Shown here piece by piece: positions 27,177 through 35,055 of a stretch of 37,554 bases of DNA; the first letter of the stretch is position 1, and the number at the start of each line of letters is the position of its first letter. The position numbers and the translations under genes were made by a program. Origin of the DNA: an archaeon (GTDB lineage: Archaea > Thermoproteota > Nitrososphaeria > Nitrososphaerales > Nitrosopumilaceae). The DNA is taken from contig JAJRWR010000013.1 in the NCBI GenBank assembly GCA_024276695.1, positions 1 through 37,554 of the forward strand. Direction: 5' to 3'. The notes under the pieces were generated by a model. The model saw nothing but the letters and a program-made list of their open reading frames with translations. It had not been told where the DNA came from and searched no databases.

Positions 27177-28594
27177 AGAGGATATTTCATACATTCTTTT
27201 ATCAAAATAGTATTTTCAACTGATTTTTGATAAATTTCAGGATGCTCTGTATGAACTGGATAGATGGATTTTGGAGCAATATTTTTCACAATTTCAAGTA
27301 AATCCGTGCCTGTAGCATGTCCTGAACAGTGACTTTGGTGTCTATCCATGCTAAAATGCTCAAGCCAAGCATCAACTCTATCTTGAGAGATCTCTTGTTC
27401 TTCATTATAGGGTTCACTTGCTGAATGAATGTATTGAGCACCAGGTTCTAGATTCATGTCAATTAATGATGTAAAACTGTAAAACCCAATACAACATACA
27501 GAATTTGCTTCGTTTTGTGCAATTTCATCTGCAGTCCAAACATTGTTTAGATTCAAAAATTGTCTTTCTTTTTCGGTATAGTCTTTATCATCATATTTTC
27601 CAGATTTTCTTTTTGGAAGATAAATTGCAATGTGTTCATCATCAAGTTTAGGAATATCTAGATGTTCATCTTCTTCTAGATGTTTTAAGAAATGTGCGTC
27701 ATTTAGTTTAATGACTAGTTTTCGTCCTGTCTGTTGTGCAATATTATAAAATGTTCTTAGTCTATCAATGTCTTTGAAATTAAAATCAGCAAGAACTAGT
27801 CTATTAGTATTTGAAACAATCTTGTAAGAATCACCAAAAACTGTCTCTTCACTTTCTTTTTTCATTGGTATATCAATTCTGGTTCCTTCAGTAATCATTG
27901 CAATTGGTTTTGCATCTGTTGTTTTTTCAACAAAATCCCAAGTCATTTGAGAATTTGTTCCATGTAATCTCAAATCACCAGTATAAACAACTGGACCTTC
28001 AGATGTGTAAATGATAAAACCATATGCACCAGGAACAGAATGATCCACATGGATTGGTTCTACTTCTAATGATCCAACAGTAAATTTGTCACCAGTTCTA
28101 AATGTTCTAACATCACGTGGAATAGGTTTTGTTCCATACTTGTATGGTTTTGGAGAATAATCAAGAATCTCTCTTTCAAAATTTCTTCCTCTATCGGCTA
28201 ATGATTTTAGAATTAATTCGCATCCTTTTCCCATGTAGACTGGAATTTTTTCATTTAGAAATGAAATGTAATCTGCATGGTCAGAATGTGCATGTGTTAG
28301 CAATACAGCATCAATTTCAGGTTCTTCTGGTTTTTTACCTCCCAATTCTAACAAATCATCGCGATATATGCCTGGAATATCTGGAACCAATCCCATAGTC
28401 AGAAAATCAGTGATACCATTTGTTACTCGTGGATTGATGAAATTTTCAAAATATTTTGCTCTTCGGGTGAATCCCTTCCCAAAATCTAGAAAAACACGAG
28501 TGTCTTTGTCCTCAAGTAGGATTTTGTTGCCTCCAATCTCATTTACCCCACCATAAAATGTAAGACTAGTCAATGAATCATATCGTAAAATCAT
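27173..28594 (-). CDS. RNase J-like metallo-beta-lactamase/beta-CASP nuclease, 473 aa
   Basis: A zinc-dependent ribonuclease of the beta-CASP group, which degrades or processes RNA in the cytoplasm. The metal site HAHSDHADY is at about residue 101. Further motifs are HVDHSVPGAYGF, VYTGDLRLHG and the late SGHATGTDL and IYPVHTEHPE. The N-terminal GGVNEIGGNKILLE is typical. It converges on the HEPN gene, overlapping by four bases at the stops, so it is not part of that operon. It could be a housekeeping gene marking an edge of the inserted defence block. Confidence 0.88.
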   Translation of the reverse strand: MILRYDSLTSLTFYGGVNEIGGNKILLEDKDTRVFLDFGKGFTRRAKYFENFINPRVTNGITDFLTMGLVPDIPGIYRDDLLELGGKKPEEPEIDAVLLTHAHSDHADYISFLNEKIPVYMGKGCELILKSLADRGRNFEREILDYSPKPYKYGTKPIPRDVRTFRTGDKFTVGSLEVEPIHVDHSVPGAYGFIIYTSEGPVVYTGDLRLHGTNSQMTWDFVEKTTDAKPIAMITEGTRIDIPMKKESEETVFGDSYKIVSNTNRLVLADFNFKDIDRLRTFYNIAQQTGRKLVIKLNDAHFLKHLEEDEHLDIPKLDDEHIAIYLPKRKSGKYDDKDYTEKERQFLNLNNVWTADEIAQNEANSVCCIGFYSFTSLIDMNLEPGAQYIHSASEPYNEEQEISQDRVDAWLEHFSMDRHQSHCSGHATGTDLLEIVKNIAPKSIYPVHTEHPEIYQKSVENTILIKECMKYPL

Positions 28595-28626
28595 ACTAAA
28601 AAGGGCGTCGATATTACTAGGGCAGT

Positions 28627-28950
28627 CTAAGATTTTGTTTTAGGTTTTTTACTTGTTTTTGATTTTAATTCCTTCTCTAGTTTTTTGATATAATGTAGTG
28701 AAATAACATAGTTTGAGTAAATCGCATTTGAAACATTCATGAAAGTATATGCAGTTCCCAAATTATCTTTGGGAAACAATGGATCATTATCTTTTGCTAA
28801 CTTTTGTGCATCAAAGATTTCATTTTGCCATTTCTTCATGTCTTTTTTTAATTGAGAAACAGTCTTTTTTTCTGGGTCATTTTCAACCCACTCATGTAAT
28901 CATTTATCACGATTTTGATATATTTGGATAATCTCTTCCCTAGTTATCAT
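28627..28950 (-). pseudogene. Small helical protein interrupted by an in-frame TGA
   Basis: A coherent 107-codon frame starts MITREEIIQIYQNRDK, meets TGA at 28902-28900 (codon 17), then continues in the same frame as LHEWVENDPEKKTVSQLKKD and on to a lysine-rich end. The downstream part alone (from 28839) also has an ATG. The composition is uniform across the stop, so a nonsense change or sequencing error is likely. Function unknown. Confidence 0.5.
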
Positions 28951-28971
28951 TTCATTTGATCTGGAAACACT

Positions 28972-29364
28972 ATGAGAGATCTAGGGCAATACAATCTCGA
29001 ATGGAATGAAAGTTTTGAATTCAAATTTGTCAAACTATCAGAACTAAGTCCAAGTGAGCGTGAGATTTATGATAAAACGTCTGATATTTTCAATTTGATT
29101 GGAGGCAAACCAAAGATAATCAAAGAAATTTCAATATCAGAGACTATGCGCAGAGAAGCATCCGGAATGGAGGCAGTAGGCCTTTGGGAGTCAGACAAAA
29201 AAAGAATTGTAATCAAACGCGACCAACTAGAGAAGATTATGTTGTATGCAGGAACGCTGCTTCATGAGACAGGTCATGCATTGAGTGGCGCAGGAGACGT
29301 TTCAAGAGAATTTGAATCAGAATTAACAAACATCATTGGCAAGATTTCTGCCAAATTAACGTAG
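28972..29364 (+). CDS. HExxH metallopeptidase-like domain protein, 130 aa
   Basis: The motif TLLHETGHALSGAGDVSREFE (split as HETGH and the later E in SREFE) fits a gluzincin-type zinc site. In other genomes a similar segment (EAVGLWESDKKRIVIKRDQL, then the HExxH) forms the C-terminal end of larger ATP-binding proteins, so this may be a stand-alone or truncated version. In-frame TGA at 28957 precludes a longer start. Its stop is two bases from the convergent next gene. Confidence 0.6.
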   Translation: MRDLGQYNLEWNESFEFKFVKLSELSPSEREIYDKTSDIFNLIGGKPKIIKEISISETMRREASGMEAVGLWESDKKRIVIKRDQLEKIMLYAGTLLHETGHALSGAGDVSREFESELTNIIGKISAKLT

Positions 29365-29366
29365 AA

Positions 29367-29654
29367 TTACTTTTTTTGTTTTCGTGTTTTCTTGGGTTTG
29401 TCAATGTCTTTGTATTCTATTTTCTCCCCGCAAAAAGGACAAAAATCAATTGCAATAACGGTGTGGCCGTCATACGATATTTGATCAACTATGACGAATT
29501 TTCCTTGTTCATAATTCCATCCGCTTGATTTTTTGTAATATCCCTTGAGAGAATCACAGCAAAACTCTACGTCGCGTTGTAGAGTATAGTTATCATATGT
29601 ATGCCCTTCAGATGCAGGATCAGGCAATGTTTCTTTTTTGTAGGATGCTTTCAT
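29367..29654 (-). CDS. Small CxxC zinc-ribbon hypothetical protein, 95 aa
   Basis: The C-terminal part has FCPFCGEKIEY, one half of a zinc ribbon, with CC in FCCDSLKGYY as possible extra ligands, and ends in a basic KTRKQKK tail. The ATG overlaps (ATGA) the end of the reading frame that continues past the HAD gene stop, which suggests former translational coupling. No function assigned. Confidence 0.6.
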   Translation of the reverse strand: MKASYKKETLPDPASEGHTYDNYTLQRDVEFCCDSLKGYYKKSSGWNYEQGKFVIVDQISYDGHTVIAIDFCPFCGEKIEYKDIDKPKKTRKQKK

Positions 29655-29737
29655 GTAAGATGCCTTTTCTTTTTATCAACAATGTCATATCCTATCTTCT
29701 TTACAATCGTGTCCAAAACGTTTCTCAGATCACTTCC

Positions 29738-30499
29738 TTATTTGTAGTTTCTAGAATAGGGACCAACAGTAGTTCTCTTTCCGCGGGCAAGTTGGTATCC
29801 TTTCTGAACAGAATACTTGCCGACTATTCCAATACAGTTACCCCCATACCCTTTGACAGCAGAAAAACAGGGAATGTCACCAGGACTATCTCCCAAATAC
29901 ACCATGTATTCAAACGGAATTCTTCTGTCTTCTCTTTTTATTGCATCATTGACACTAAAAGGACAGCGTCGCAGTTCTTTTCCTACAATTCCTTTGTTGA
30001 TTGCATAAAGAAATTTTGTCTTCTCTGTAAATGTGACACTAGATTTGATGCCATTAATCTTGCCAGACTTGTCTTCGCTAAACTTTCCTGCAAAAATGTC
30101 TGTAAAATATTTTGATAAACTATTACCTTTAATCAAATCTTCAAATCCAGAAGAGATTATGTAAAATTCAATTTCAACTCCTGCCTCATCAAAATCCTTG
30201 TTCTTTCTTACCATGGACTTTATCTGGGGAATGAATTCCGGTACTCCATCATATGGAGTAATCTTATTGCCTAATTGAGCGAGTTTTTGATTGGTGTCTT
30301 GCTGTATCTGACCTGATTGGATCATCTTTAATATCTCCATCATCCATGCTTGTGGAGGATCCCATCCCTGAGATACAAGTTTGGTGATTTTGTTCCAGAA
30401 CGGTTTTACTTTTACATTGTTTTGCTCTAAGAGAAAATTCGTAGTATCAGGTGCAAGCGTTTCATCGCAGTCACAGATTATTGCAATTGTATTTTGCAT
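29738..30499 (-). CDS. HAD-superfamily phosphatase, possibly truncated by a stop codon, 253 aa
   Basis: A haloacid dehalogenase-like hydrolase: motif I CDCDETLAPD (D-x-D nucleophile and acid), motif II-like FYIISSG, a lysine in SSVTFTEKTKF, and motif IV YLGDSPGDIP. The substrate is unknown; phosphoserine-phosphatase-like enzymes share this order. After the TAA at 29740 the same frame stays open for 28 codons (GSDLRNVLDTIVKKIGYDIV and on) and ends at 29651 overlapping the next start, so the ancestral protein probably ended there. Confidence 0.8.
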   Translation of the reverse strand: MQNTIAIICDCDETLAPDTTNFLLEQNNVKVKPFWNKITKLVSQGWDPPQAWMMEILKMIQSGQIQQDTNQKLAQLGNKITPYDGVPEFIPQIKSMVRKNKDFDEAGVEIEFYIISSGFEDLIKGNSLSKYFTDIFAGKFSEDKSGKINGIKSSVTFTEKTKFLYAINKGIVGKELRRCPFSVNDAIKREDRRIPFEYMVYLGDSPGDIPCFSAVKGYGGNCIGIVGKYSVQKGYQLARGKRTTVGPYSRNYK

Positions 30500-30563
30500 C
30501 TGTCAATTAAAATTTCATAGAACTATTAAAGAACTAGGATAAGCAACACTTGCACCATTCCAG

Positions 30564-30583
30564 ACTTGATGTTTTTATCAAGT
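30564..30583. repeat. Short perfect inverted repeat between operon G and the HAD gene
   Basis: ACTTGAT-GTTTTT-ATCAAGT forms a 7-base stem with a 6-base loop in the 238-base gap downstream of the RipA-like gene. It may be a transcription end of the five-gene cluster or a regulator site for the HAD gene. I see no convincing gene in this gap. Confidence 0.35.
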
Positions 30584-30737
30584 TCTATGTCTATGTCATA
30601 TTCTAGATATTCTTTAAAGTCAATCACAATTTCTCTATGCCTCCAACAAATGAAATCAATTTAGGTTTGGAAAAATCAACTGTATTATTTATGGAAGCGG
30701 TTCTGAAAAATATTTGCTTATGACTGGAGAGATGATA

Positions 30738-31256
30738 TCAAAATTTTAAGCTATTTACAATTAGAATAATCAAAAAAGCGTACATGCCAATGAAAATTAA
30801 TGGGATAACTAATTCCACATCCGTAAGTTTCCTGTATTTCTTCCATCTGCCTCTCTTGTTTCTTAGAATATTCCATTCTATTTCATGAATTTTTAATGGA
30901 AGCCGTTCTTCTATTTTCAAAACTATATCCCACTTTACAGTACCTAACAAAATGTATGATCTAATTGTACGAAACCATGAATATGCAAATAATATTCCTG
31001 CAATTCCTCCACCGATAATCCAAAATTGATTATTTGTCTCAAATGTTGATCCAAATTGTACTAGTATTCCAAGGGCAGCAATTAAACCTGTATTGATACT
31101 TAAGAAAAAACTATGTGTTATTTTTCTTCTATTTTCTAAGCTATCTATATTATTTAGATAAATTCTATACTGTTCAAATAATTTATCATCATAATCATCC
31201 CCATACTCGTCTTTGGATTTTGAAAAAATATCCTCTATTGAAATCTCATCTGTCAA
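30738..31256 (-). CDS. RipA-like small membrane protein, likely effector of TIR pair, 172 aa
   Basis: An acidic N terminus is followed by SLENRRKITHSFFLSINTG, a hydrophobic pair (about residues 49-66 and 78-96), a soluble segment with the order IEERLPLKIHEIEWNIL, and a last helix (about 148-168). This resembles the RipA-type octameric membrane family found beside defence genes. It lies six bases after the TIR-like gene. By analogy with membrane effectors of Thoeris-like systems, it may disrupt the membrane when the TIR partner is active. Family call moderate, function inferred. Confidence 0.65.
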   Translation of the reverse strand: MTDEISIEDIFSKSKDEYGDDYDDKLFEQYRIYLNNIDSLENRRKITHSFFLSINTGLIAALGILVQFGSTFETNNQFWIIGGGIAGILFAYSWFRTIRSYILLGTVKWDIVLKIEERLPLKIHEIEWNILRNKRGRWKKYRKLTDVELVIPLIFIGMYAFLIILIVNSLKF

Positions 31257-31262
31257 TAATCA

Positions 31263-31751
31263 TCACTTATCCAATTTATCTGCAATTTGTTTTGCATTCC
31301 AATAAATTACCTTATCCCCATGTTCTCTCATAGCACTGGGAACAGTATGATTGCCATCTTTATGGAGTCTAACTCCAATTACCTGTTTGCCTTGTCTATG
31401 TGCTTCTCTAATTTCCCAATCTACCGCTTCGCTTTTGTGAGTATCTTTTCCAATCGCTACGATCACTGCACTTGTTTGAGAAATTCTTTCTCTAACACCT
31501 TGTTTCCACTTACTTTCAAATGGTTCTTTAATTGAATAATCTCTGAAAACAAACGGAAATCTGTCATCTTTTGCTTGATTTGCCAAAAATCTGACCATTC
31601 CTTGGTCCTCCATATCAAAACTGATGAACACATTTCTTTGATAATCTGTAATTGTTTTTTGGGCTTTGTCTTCTGCACGTTGAAAAACATTATCTGAACT
31701 TTTTCCACTTTTACTAGTTGAAGGGGTATATGTTGTTCCTGAACCACCCAT
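31263..31751 (-). CDS. TIR-like (DUF1863/ThsB-like) protein, 162 aa
   Basis: After a low-complexity N terminus the domain reads RNVFISFDMEDQGMVRFLA, FRDYSIKEPFESKW, TSAVIVAIGKDTHKSEAVDW and GKQVIGVRLH. This is the MTH538/DUF1863 TIR-like pattern found in ThsB of Thoeris defence, which makes a nucleotide signal from NAD on infection. E113 in VDWEIREA is at the position of the TIR catalytic glutamate. It starts 25 bases after the QueC-like gene and is followed closely by the RipA-like gene. Confidence 0.8.
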   Translation of the reverse strand: MGGSGTTYTPSTSKSGKSSDNVFQRAEDKAQKTITDYQRNVFISFDMEDQGMVRFLANQAKDDRFPFVFRDYSIKEPFESKWKQGVRERISQTSAVIVAIGKDTHKSEAVDWEIREAHRQGKQVIGVRLHKDGNHTVPSAMREHGDKVIYWNAKQIADKLDK

Positions 31752-31776
31752 AAATTCGTATGAGTATATTACTTAA

Positions 31777-32373
31777 TTAAGATTGGTTTAGTCCTTCAAT
31801 TTCAAAAACCTTTTTTCTATCAACACAGCCTAGACATTTCTTACAAGGTTTTAAAAAACCACTATAACAGGAGTAGGTAAAATCTAAAGGAATGTTGTTG
31901 ACTTTTGCTAACCGCACTACTTCCAACTTGTTTAACTCTGATAATGGTGCTAAAATTATAATTTTTCTTCCATAAGATAAAGTTTTTTCTGCATCTTGTA
32001 GAAACTCTTTTGATTGGTCTAGAAAATTTGTCTCTCCGATAATTCCTATTGCTATTACATTACATGAATAATTTGCAGAAAAAGATGATGCAATAGATAA
32101 TAAAATAATGTTTCTATTTGGAAAAAATGATTTTGTTAAAGATATGTTTTCGTTAGTTAATCCTGATTTGATTGTAGATAATCCTGAAATGTCTATTACG
32201 TTAAGTTTTAATTTTAATAATTTACATGCTGCATTTGCAGCTTTTTGTTCCTGTTTTATTGATTTTTGCCCATAGTTGACAAATAATGGTATCAATTCAT
32301 TATTTTTTTTATATAGCCGAAAAAGTAAAACTGTTGAATCTATTCCGCCGGACACCAAACAAACTATTTTCAT
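31777..32373 (-). CDS. queC: QueC-like 7-cyano-7-deazaguanine synthase, 198 aa
   Basis: QueC converts 7-carboxy-7-deazaguanine to preQ0 using ATP and ammonia. The PP-loop SGGIDST is at residues 8-14, and the C-terminal zinc site is C169-x7-C177-x2-C180-x2-C183. The protein is rather short for QueC (usually about 220-240). It lies two bases after the glycosylase gene and, with the DpdA-like gene, suggests a dedicated supply of 7-deazaguanine for DNA. It could also serve tRNA archaeosine. Confidence 0.85.
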   Translation of the reverse strand: MKIVCLVSGGIDSTVLLFRLYKKNNELIPLFVNYGQKSIKQEQKAANAACKLLKLKLNVIDISGLSTIKSGLTNENISLTKSFFPNRNIILLSIASSFSANYSCNVIAIGIIGETNFLDQSKEFLQDAEKTLSYGRKIIILAPLSELNKLEVVRLAKVNNIPLDFTYSCYSGFLKPCKKCLGCVDRKKVFEIEGLNQS

Positions 32374-32375
32374 AA

Positions 32376-33095
32376 TTAATTATTTCTCATATAATGCCAA
32401 ATAGCTAAATCTAATGTGTTAAGTTCCAACCCATGAAATTCTGCCAAATTTTGTAAAATAATTTCTAATTTTTCATATCTTGATTCAGTCATAGTTGAAA
32501 TTTCTAATGGATTCACAAAATGATTTTGTTTTAAAAAATTCAAAACATGAACATCAATAATTGCTAAAGACTTGGAATATCCAATGTTTCTTAGGAAATG
32601 TGATGATTCTTTAATACCGATTCCTGGAACTTTTTTTGCTAGAAAATTTCTTACATCTACATCAGATATGGCATCTTCAAGTATTTCTTTAATGGATGAA
32701 TTTGAATACAAAATTTTTGCAGCTTTGGTAATCTCTTCAGAACGTTTTTGTGGATAGCGGTATTTTCTTAAACCTCCATCTTTTTTCTTGGGTTCAAAGT
32801 TAGGCCCATTAAACAGTTGAAAAATCATTTGTTCTGAAGATTTATCTTCCAAAATCCATTTGTAATCTAAAAATCCGTTTTTTTCCAGCACATTAATTGT
32901 TGATTTAACTAATTCAAATGCGACATTTCCTGAAAGTAAACAAAAGCATAGTTCTTTCCATGTTTGATATTCGTTTAATCCATTCCAGTTGTTTCTCCAT
33001 GACTGATTTTTTTCTAAATCATAGTAAATTTCTAAAAGTGATGGTTCTAGAAATGAATCTTGAATTGTAGTTAAAGACATTTTTAGACTATCCAA
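32376..33095 (-). CDS. Ogg2-like HhH-GPD DNA glycosylase, 239 aa
   Basis: The C-terminal half carries the helix-hairpin-helix plus catalytic residues of type 2 8-oxoguanine glycosylase/AP lyases: KKVPGIGIKESSHFLRN with K162, then AIIDVHVLNFL with D181. The ending LDLAIWHYMRN also fits Ogg2. The usual role is removal of 8-oxoguanine from DNA. Its place between DpdA-like and QueC-like genes (31-base gap upstream, two bases downstream) suggests it acts on guanine or 7-deazaguanine in this system. The N-terminal 40 residues are not typical. Confidence 0.8.
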   Translation of the reverse strand: MDSLKMSLTTIQDSFLEPSLLEIYYDLEKNQSWRNNWNGLNEYQTWKELCFCLLSGNVAFELVKSTINVLEKNGFLDYKWILEDKSSEQMIFQLFNGPNFEPKKKDGGLRKYRYPQKRSEEITKAAKILYSNSSIKEILEDAISDVDVRNFLAKKVPGIGIKESSHFLRNIGYSKSLAIIDVHVLNFLKQNHFVNPLEISTMTESRYEKLEIILQNLAEFHGLELNTLDLAIWHYMRNN

Positions 33096-33126
33096 TCGAT
33101 GATCTTTTGATCCTAATTATTAATCA

Positions 33127-34134
33127 TTAAAAAAATTTGACGATCTTGGAAAATGTTTTGCGATCAACATATTGTTCTAGTATTTTCAAGTCATTGTCCT
33201 TTAAAATCGCCGTTTGTAATTCCTGTGTGAATTTTTGATAAAATAACAGGTTATGCAATAATGCTTTGTTTGTAGAGTCAATTTCTTTTCTCTTACAAAT
33301 CTCACATGTGCAGTTAATCAATTCAATATGATTCAGATCCATAAATTGCAGAGTTTTCGGATCAATTGTCCATCTTGACCAATCTATGCTATCAAAACTA
33401 TCTGCCCCCGCAAATGCAAACATTCCAATGGATAATGGGTTTCCACATCCCAAAATATGTAAAATATTTGCAGGGTTTTTTTCACTTAGAATGTTTCTAA
33501 TTTTTTTTATAGTTGTAATTTTATCTTTGATTGTTTTCCCACAATCTCTTTCTGGAATGGCATACATTGATGGCTCTTCTTCTTTTTTAGCATTATCTTC
33601 CACAACTTTGATTAATTGTGAAGGGGTATTGCCGTGTACCACTGCTGCACAATGGCTATGTTTAGAAATTATCGAAGAGATTTTTACAAATTTTTTTACT
33701 TGAGAAGAAATTTTTGTTAAACTGTCATCTGGTTTTGGAATTTCGTCAAAACTAGTGTAAATATCTCCTGACAACTCTTTAATTATTTTCTTGTATTTGT
33801 CAAACGTCCATTTTTTATCATTCAGCCAATAACTTTCAAATGTTCCACTATCTACAAATAATATGTTATTTTTTGTGTATTCTTTAAGAATTTTAATCAT
33901 TGATTTCTTTTCATTTTGTATGTTGTACAAATCATATGCTGAAACTAATAATCTCGGATAATCTTTACTTGTACAAAATTGAATTAATGATGACATTTGT
34001 ATTCTCGTAGCAGCACTAGATATAGATGGAAAGTATGTTGGTGTTGCCACTTTTTTATCTTCAAAATGAATTTCTAAAACTCTTGATTCTCTTTTTCCTC
34101 TGTGAATATAATTAATTTTTTTCACATTTTTCAT
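33127..34134 (-). CDS. dpdA: DpdA-like DNA-guanine transglycosylase (TGT family), 335 aa
   Basis: A TGT-fold enzyme. DpdA exchanges guanine in DNA for a 7-deazaguanine such as preQ0. D95 in VDSGTFES and D248 in SFDSIDWSRW are at the positions of the TGT acid/base and nucleophile. The zinc site is C275-x-C277-x2-C280 and H294. It lacks the PUA-containing extension of archaeal tRNA TGT, and the length fits DpdA. Its neighbours (glycosylase, QueC) support a DNA role. A divergent tRNA enzyme is the alternative. Confidence 0.85.
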   Translation of the reverse strand: MKNVKKINYIHRGKRESRVLEIHFEDKKVATPTYFPSISSAATRIQMSSLIQFCTSKDYPRLLVSAYDLYNIQNEKKSMIKILKEYTKNNILFVDSGTFESYWLNDKKWTFDKYKKIIKELSGDIYTSFDEIPKPDDSLTKISSQVKKFVKISSIISKHSHCAAVVHGNTPSQLIKVVEDNAKKEEEPSMYAIPERDCGKTIKDKITTIKKIRNILSEKNPANILHILGCGNPLSIGMFAFAGADSFDSIDWSRWTIDPKTLQFMDLNHIELINCTCEICKRKEIDSTNKALLHNLLFYQKFTQELQTAILKDNDLKILEQYVDRKTFSKIVKFF

Positions 34135-34164
34135 AAATTCATACTATTAATTAATCTGTTCTGA

Positions 34165-34180
34165 GATATTTTAAAAACTT
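34165..34180 (-). promoter_or_regulatory. TATA promoter of the DpdA-led cluster
   Basis: On the minus strand AAGTTTTTAAAATATC holds a strong TTTTTAAAA core about 40 bases before the DpdA ATG, giving a short leader of about ten bases. No similarly clear TATA box lies ahead of the four downstream genes, which supports one transcript. Confidence 0.5.
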
Positions 34181-34262
34181 AGAGATCTAGATTGCATTCC
34201 ATACAGTATAGGTTACCTTCTCCATCTCTGTCGTGTAGTTTTTTTCTTTCCTTGTTATTCAT
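34179..34262 (-). CDS. 27-residue zinc-ribbon-tail microprotein
   Basis: An ATG frame reads MNNKERKKLHDRDGEG and ends NLYCMECNLDL. The ending matches the tail of the truncated gene at 13555-13806 (WYCMNCNFDL) with the same preceding D-G and basic stretch. One CxxC alone may bind metal as a dimer. Its stop overlaps the TATA region of the DpdA gene. Confidence 0.5.
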   Translation of the reverse strand: MNNKERKKLHDRDGEGNLYCMECNLDL

Positions 34263-34287
34263 TTACTGAATCAAACCCAAAATAATG

Positions 34288-34698
34288 CTAGTTTTTAGGC
34301 TCGTTGAGTTTCTTCTTTAATTCATCAACGGTTTTCTCTAAATCTGTAATTTTCTGTTCCTGTTCTTTTGATTTTTGTGTAAGTTTCCATGTCTGAGCTG
34401 CAATTACATCCGTTTTGACTTCTTGTGCTATTTGTGATCCCTGATTGTATGCAGGAAGATAGTTGAAGTTGCCATCTGAAAAATATCCCACCATGCCAAG
34501 CAGATTCCAAAGCATTTTTGGCCTTTCGTTAATGGGGGTTAAGAAATCCCTGTAACCGCGTTGAAGACTATCTGGAAACCATGTAGTTATTCCGGCAGTC
34601 GTTGTACCAAGTAATCCAAATACTTCTTTAGAGACAATTTGATTCTCATTGCGCAGCCTTTGAATTACCAATTCGATCTCTTTATTCTCATTTTCCAT
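34288..34698 (-). CDS. Hypothetical protein with C-terminal coiled coil, 136 aa
   Basis: Soluble, with a conserved-looking middle (GLLGTTTAGITTWFPDSLQR) and a heptad-like charged tail from about residue 105 (KEQEQKITDLEKTVDELKKK). No known family recognised. It lies 25 bases upstream of the microprotein on the same strand. Confidence 0.6.
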   Translation of the reverse strand: MENENKEIELVIQRLRNENQIVSKEVFGLLGTTTAGITTWFPDSLQRGYRDFLTPINERPKMLWNLLGMVGYFSDGNFNYLPAYNQGSQIAQEVKTDVIAAQTWKLTQKSKEQEQKITDLEKTVDELKKKLNEPKN

Positions 34699-34780
34699 GA
34701 TCTGTTAAGAAAAAACTTGTATTTATTTTACTTTGATTTTTATTTTGATCGAGTTATTCTATAATAACCTAACCTTTAAC

Positions 34781-34990
34781 ATGATAACAAATTGCAATTG
34801 TTTATTGCCACTAACTGGTGAAATCTGTCAAACGTCAGGGATCTACAAGTGGCCAGGTCATTCCGATAGAACGATCAGTTGTAATGTAACACATAATGAA
34901 TACACTATACCCATGCAAGCAGGAAATCGTTTTCCTCCAACTCGGCATTGTGAAAAAGGTGCCTTATGGACATATCTTAGACCATTATGA
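34781..34990 (+). CDS. Small Cys/His-rich protein, 69 aa
   Basis: The internal ATG at 34781 gives MITNCNCLLPLTGEICQTSG, followed by GH, ISCNVTHNEY, AGNRFPPTRHC and KGALW. The order T-G-x2-C, G-x-Y, H, G-x2-FPP and W is seen in small YjzC-like zinc proteins. The longer frame from 34733 adds an unlikely hydrophobic lead. Function unknown. Confidence 0.5.
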   Translation: MITNCNCLLPLTGEICQTSGIYKWPGHSDRTISCNVTHNEYTIPMQAGNRFPPTRHCEKGALWTYLRPL

Positions 34991-35055
34991 TAACATGTAT
35001 GTTTTATTACAATTATTGCTGATAGTTTGATAAAGCACAACCCACTAAAGTTTCT

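Noticed and set aside
33127-34134. Calling this gene archaeal tRNA-guanine transglycosylase
   Set aside because: The C-terminal extension with PUA domain is absent, and the neighbours point to DNA; the tRNA option is kept only as an alternative.
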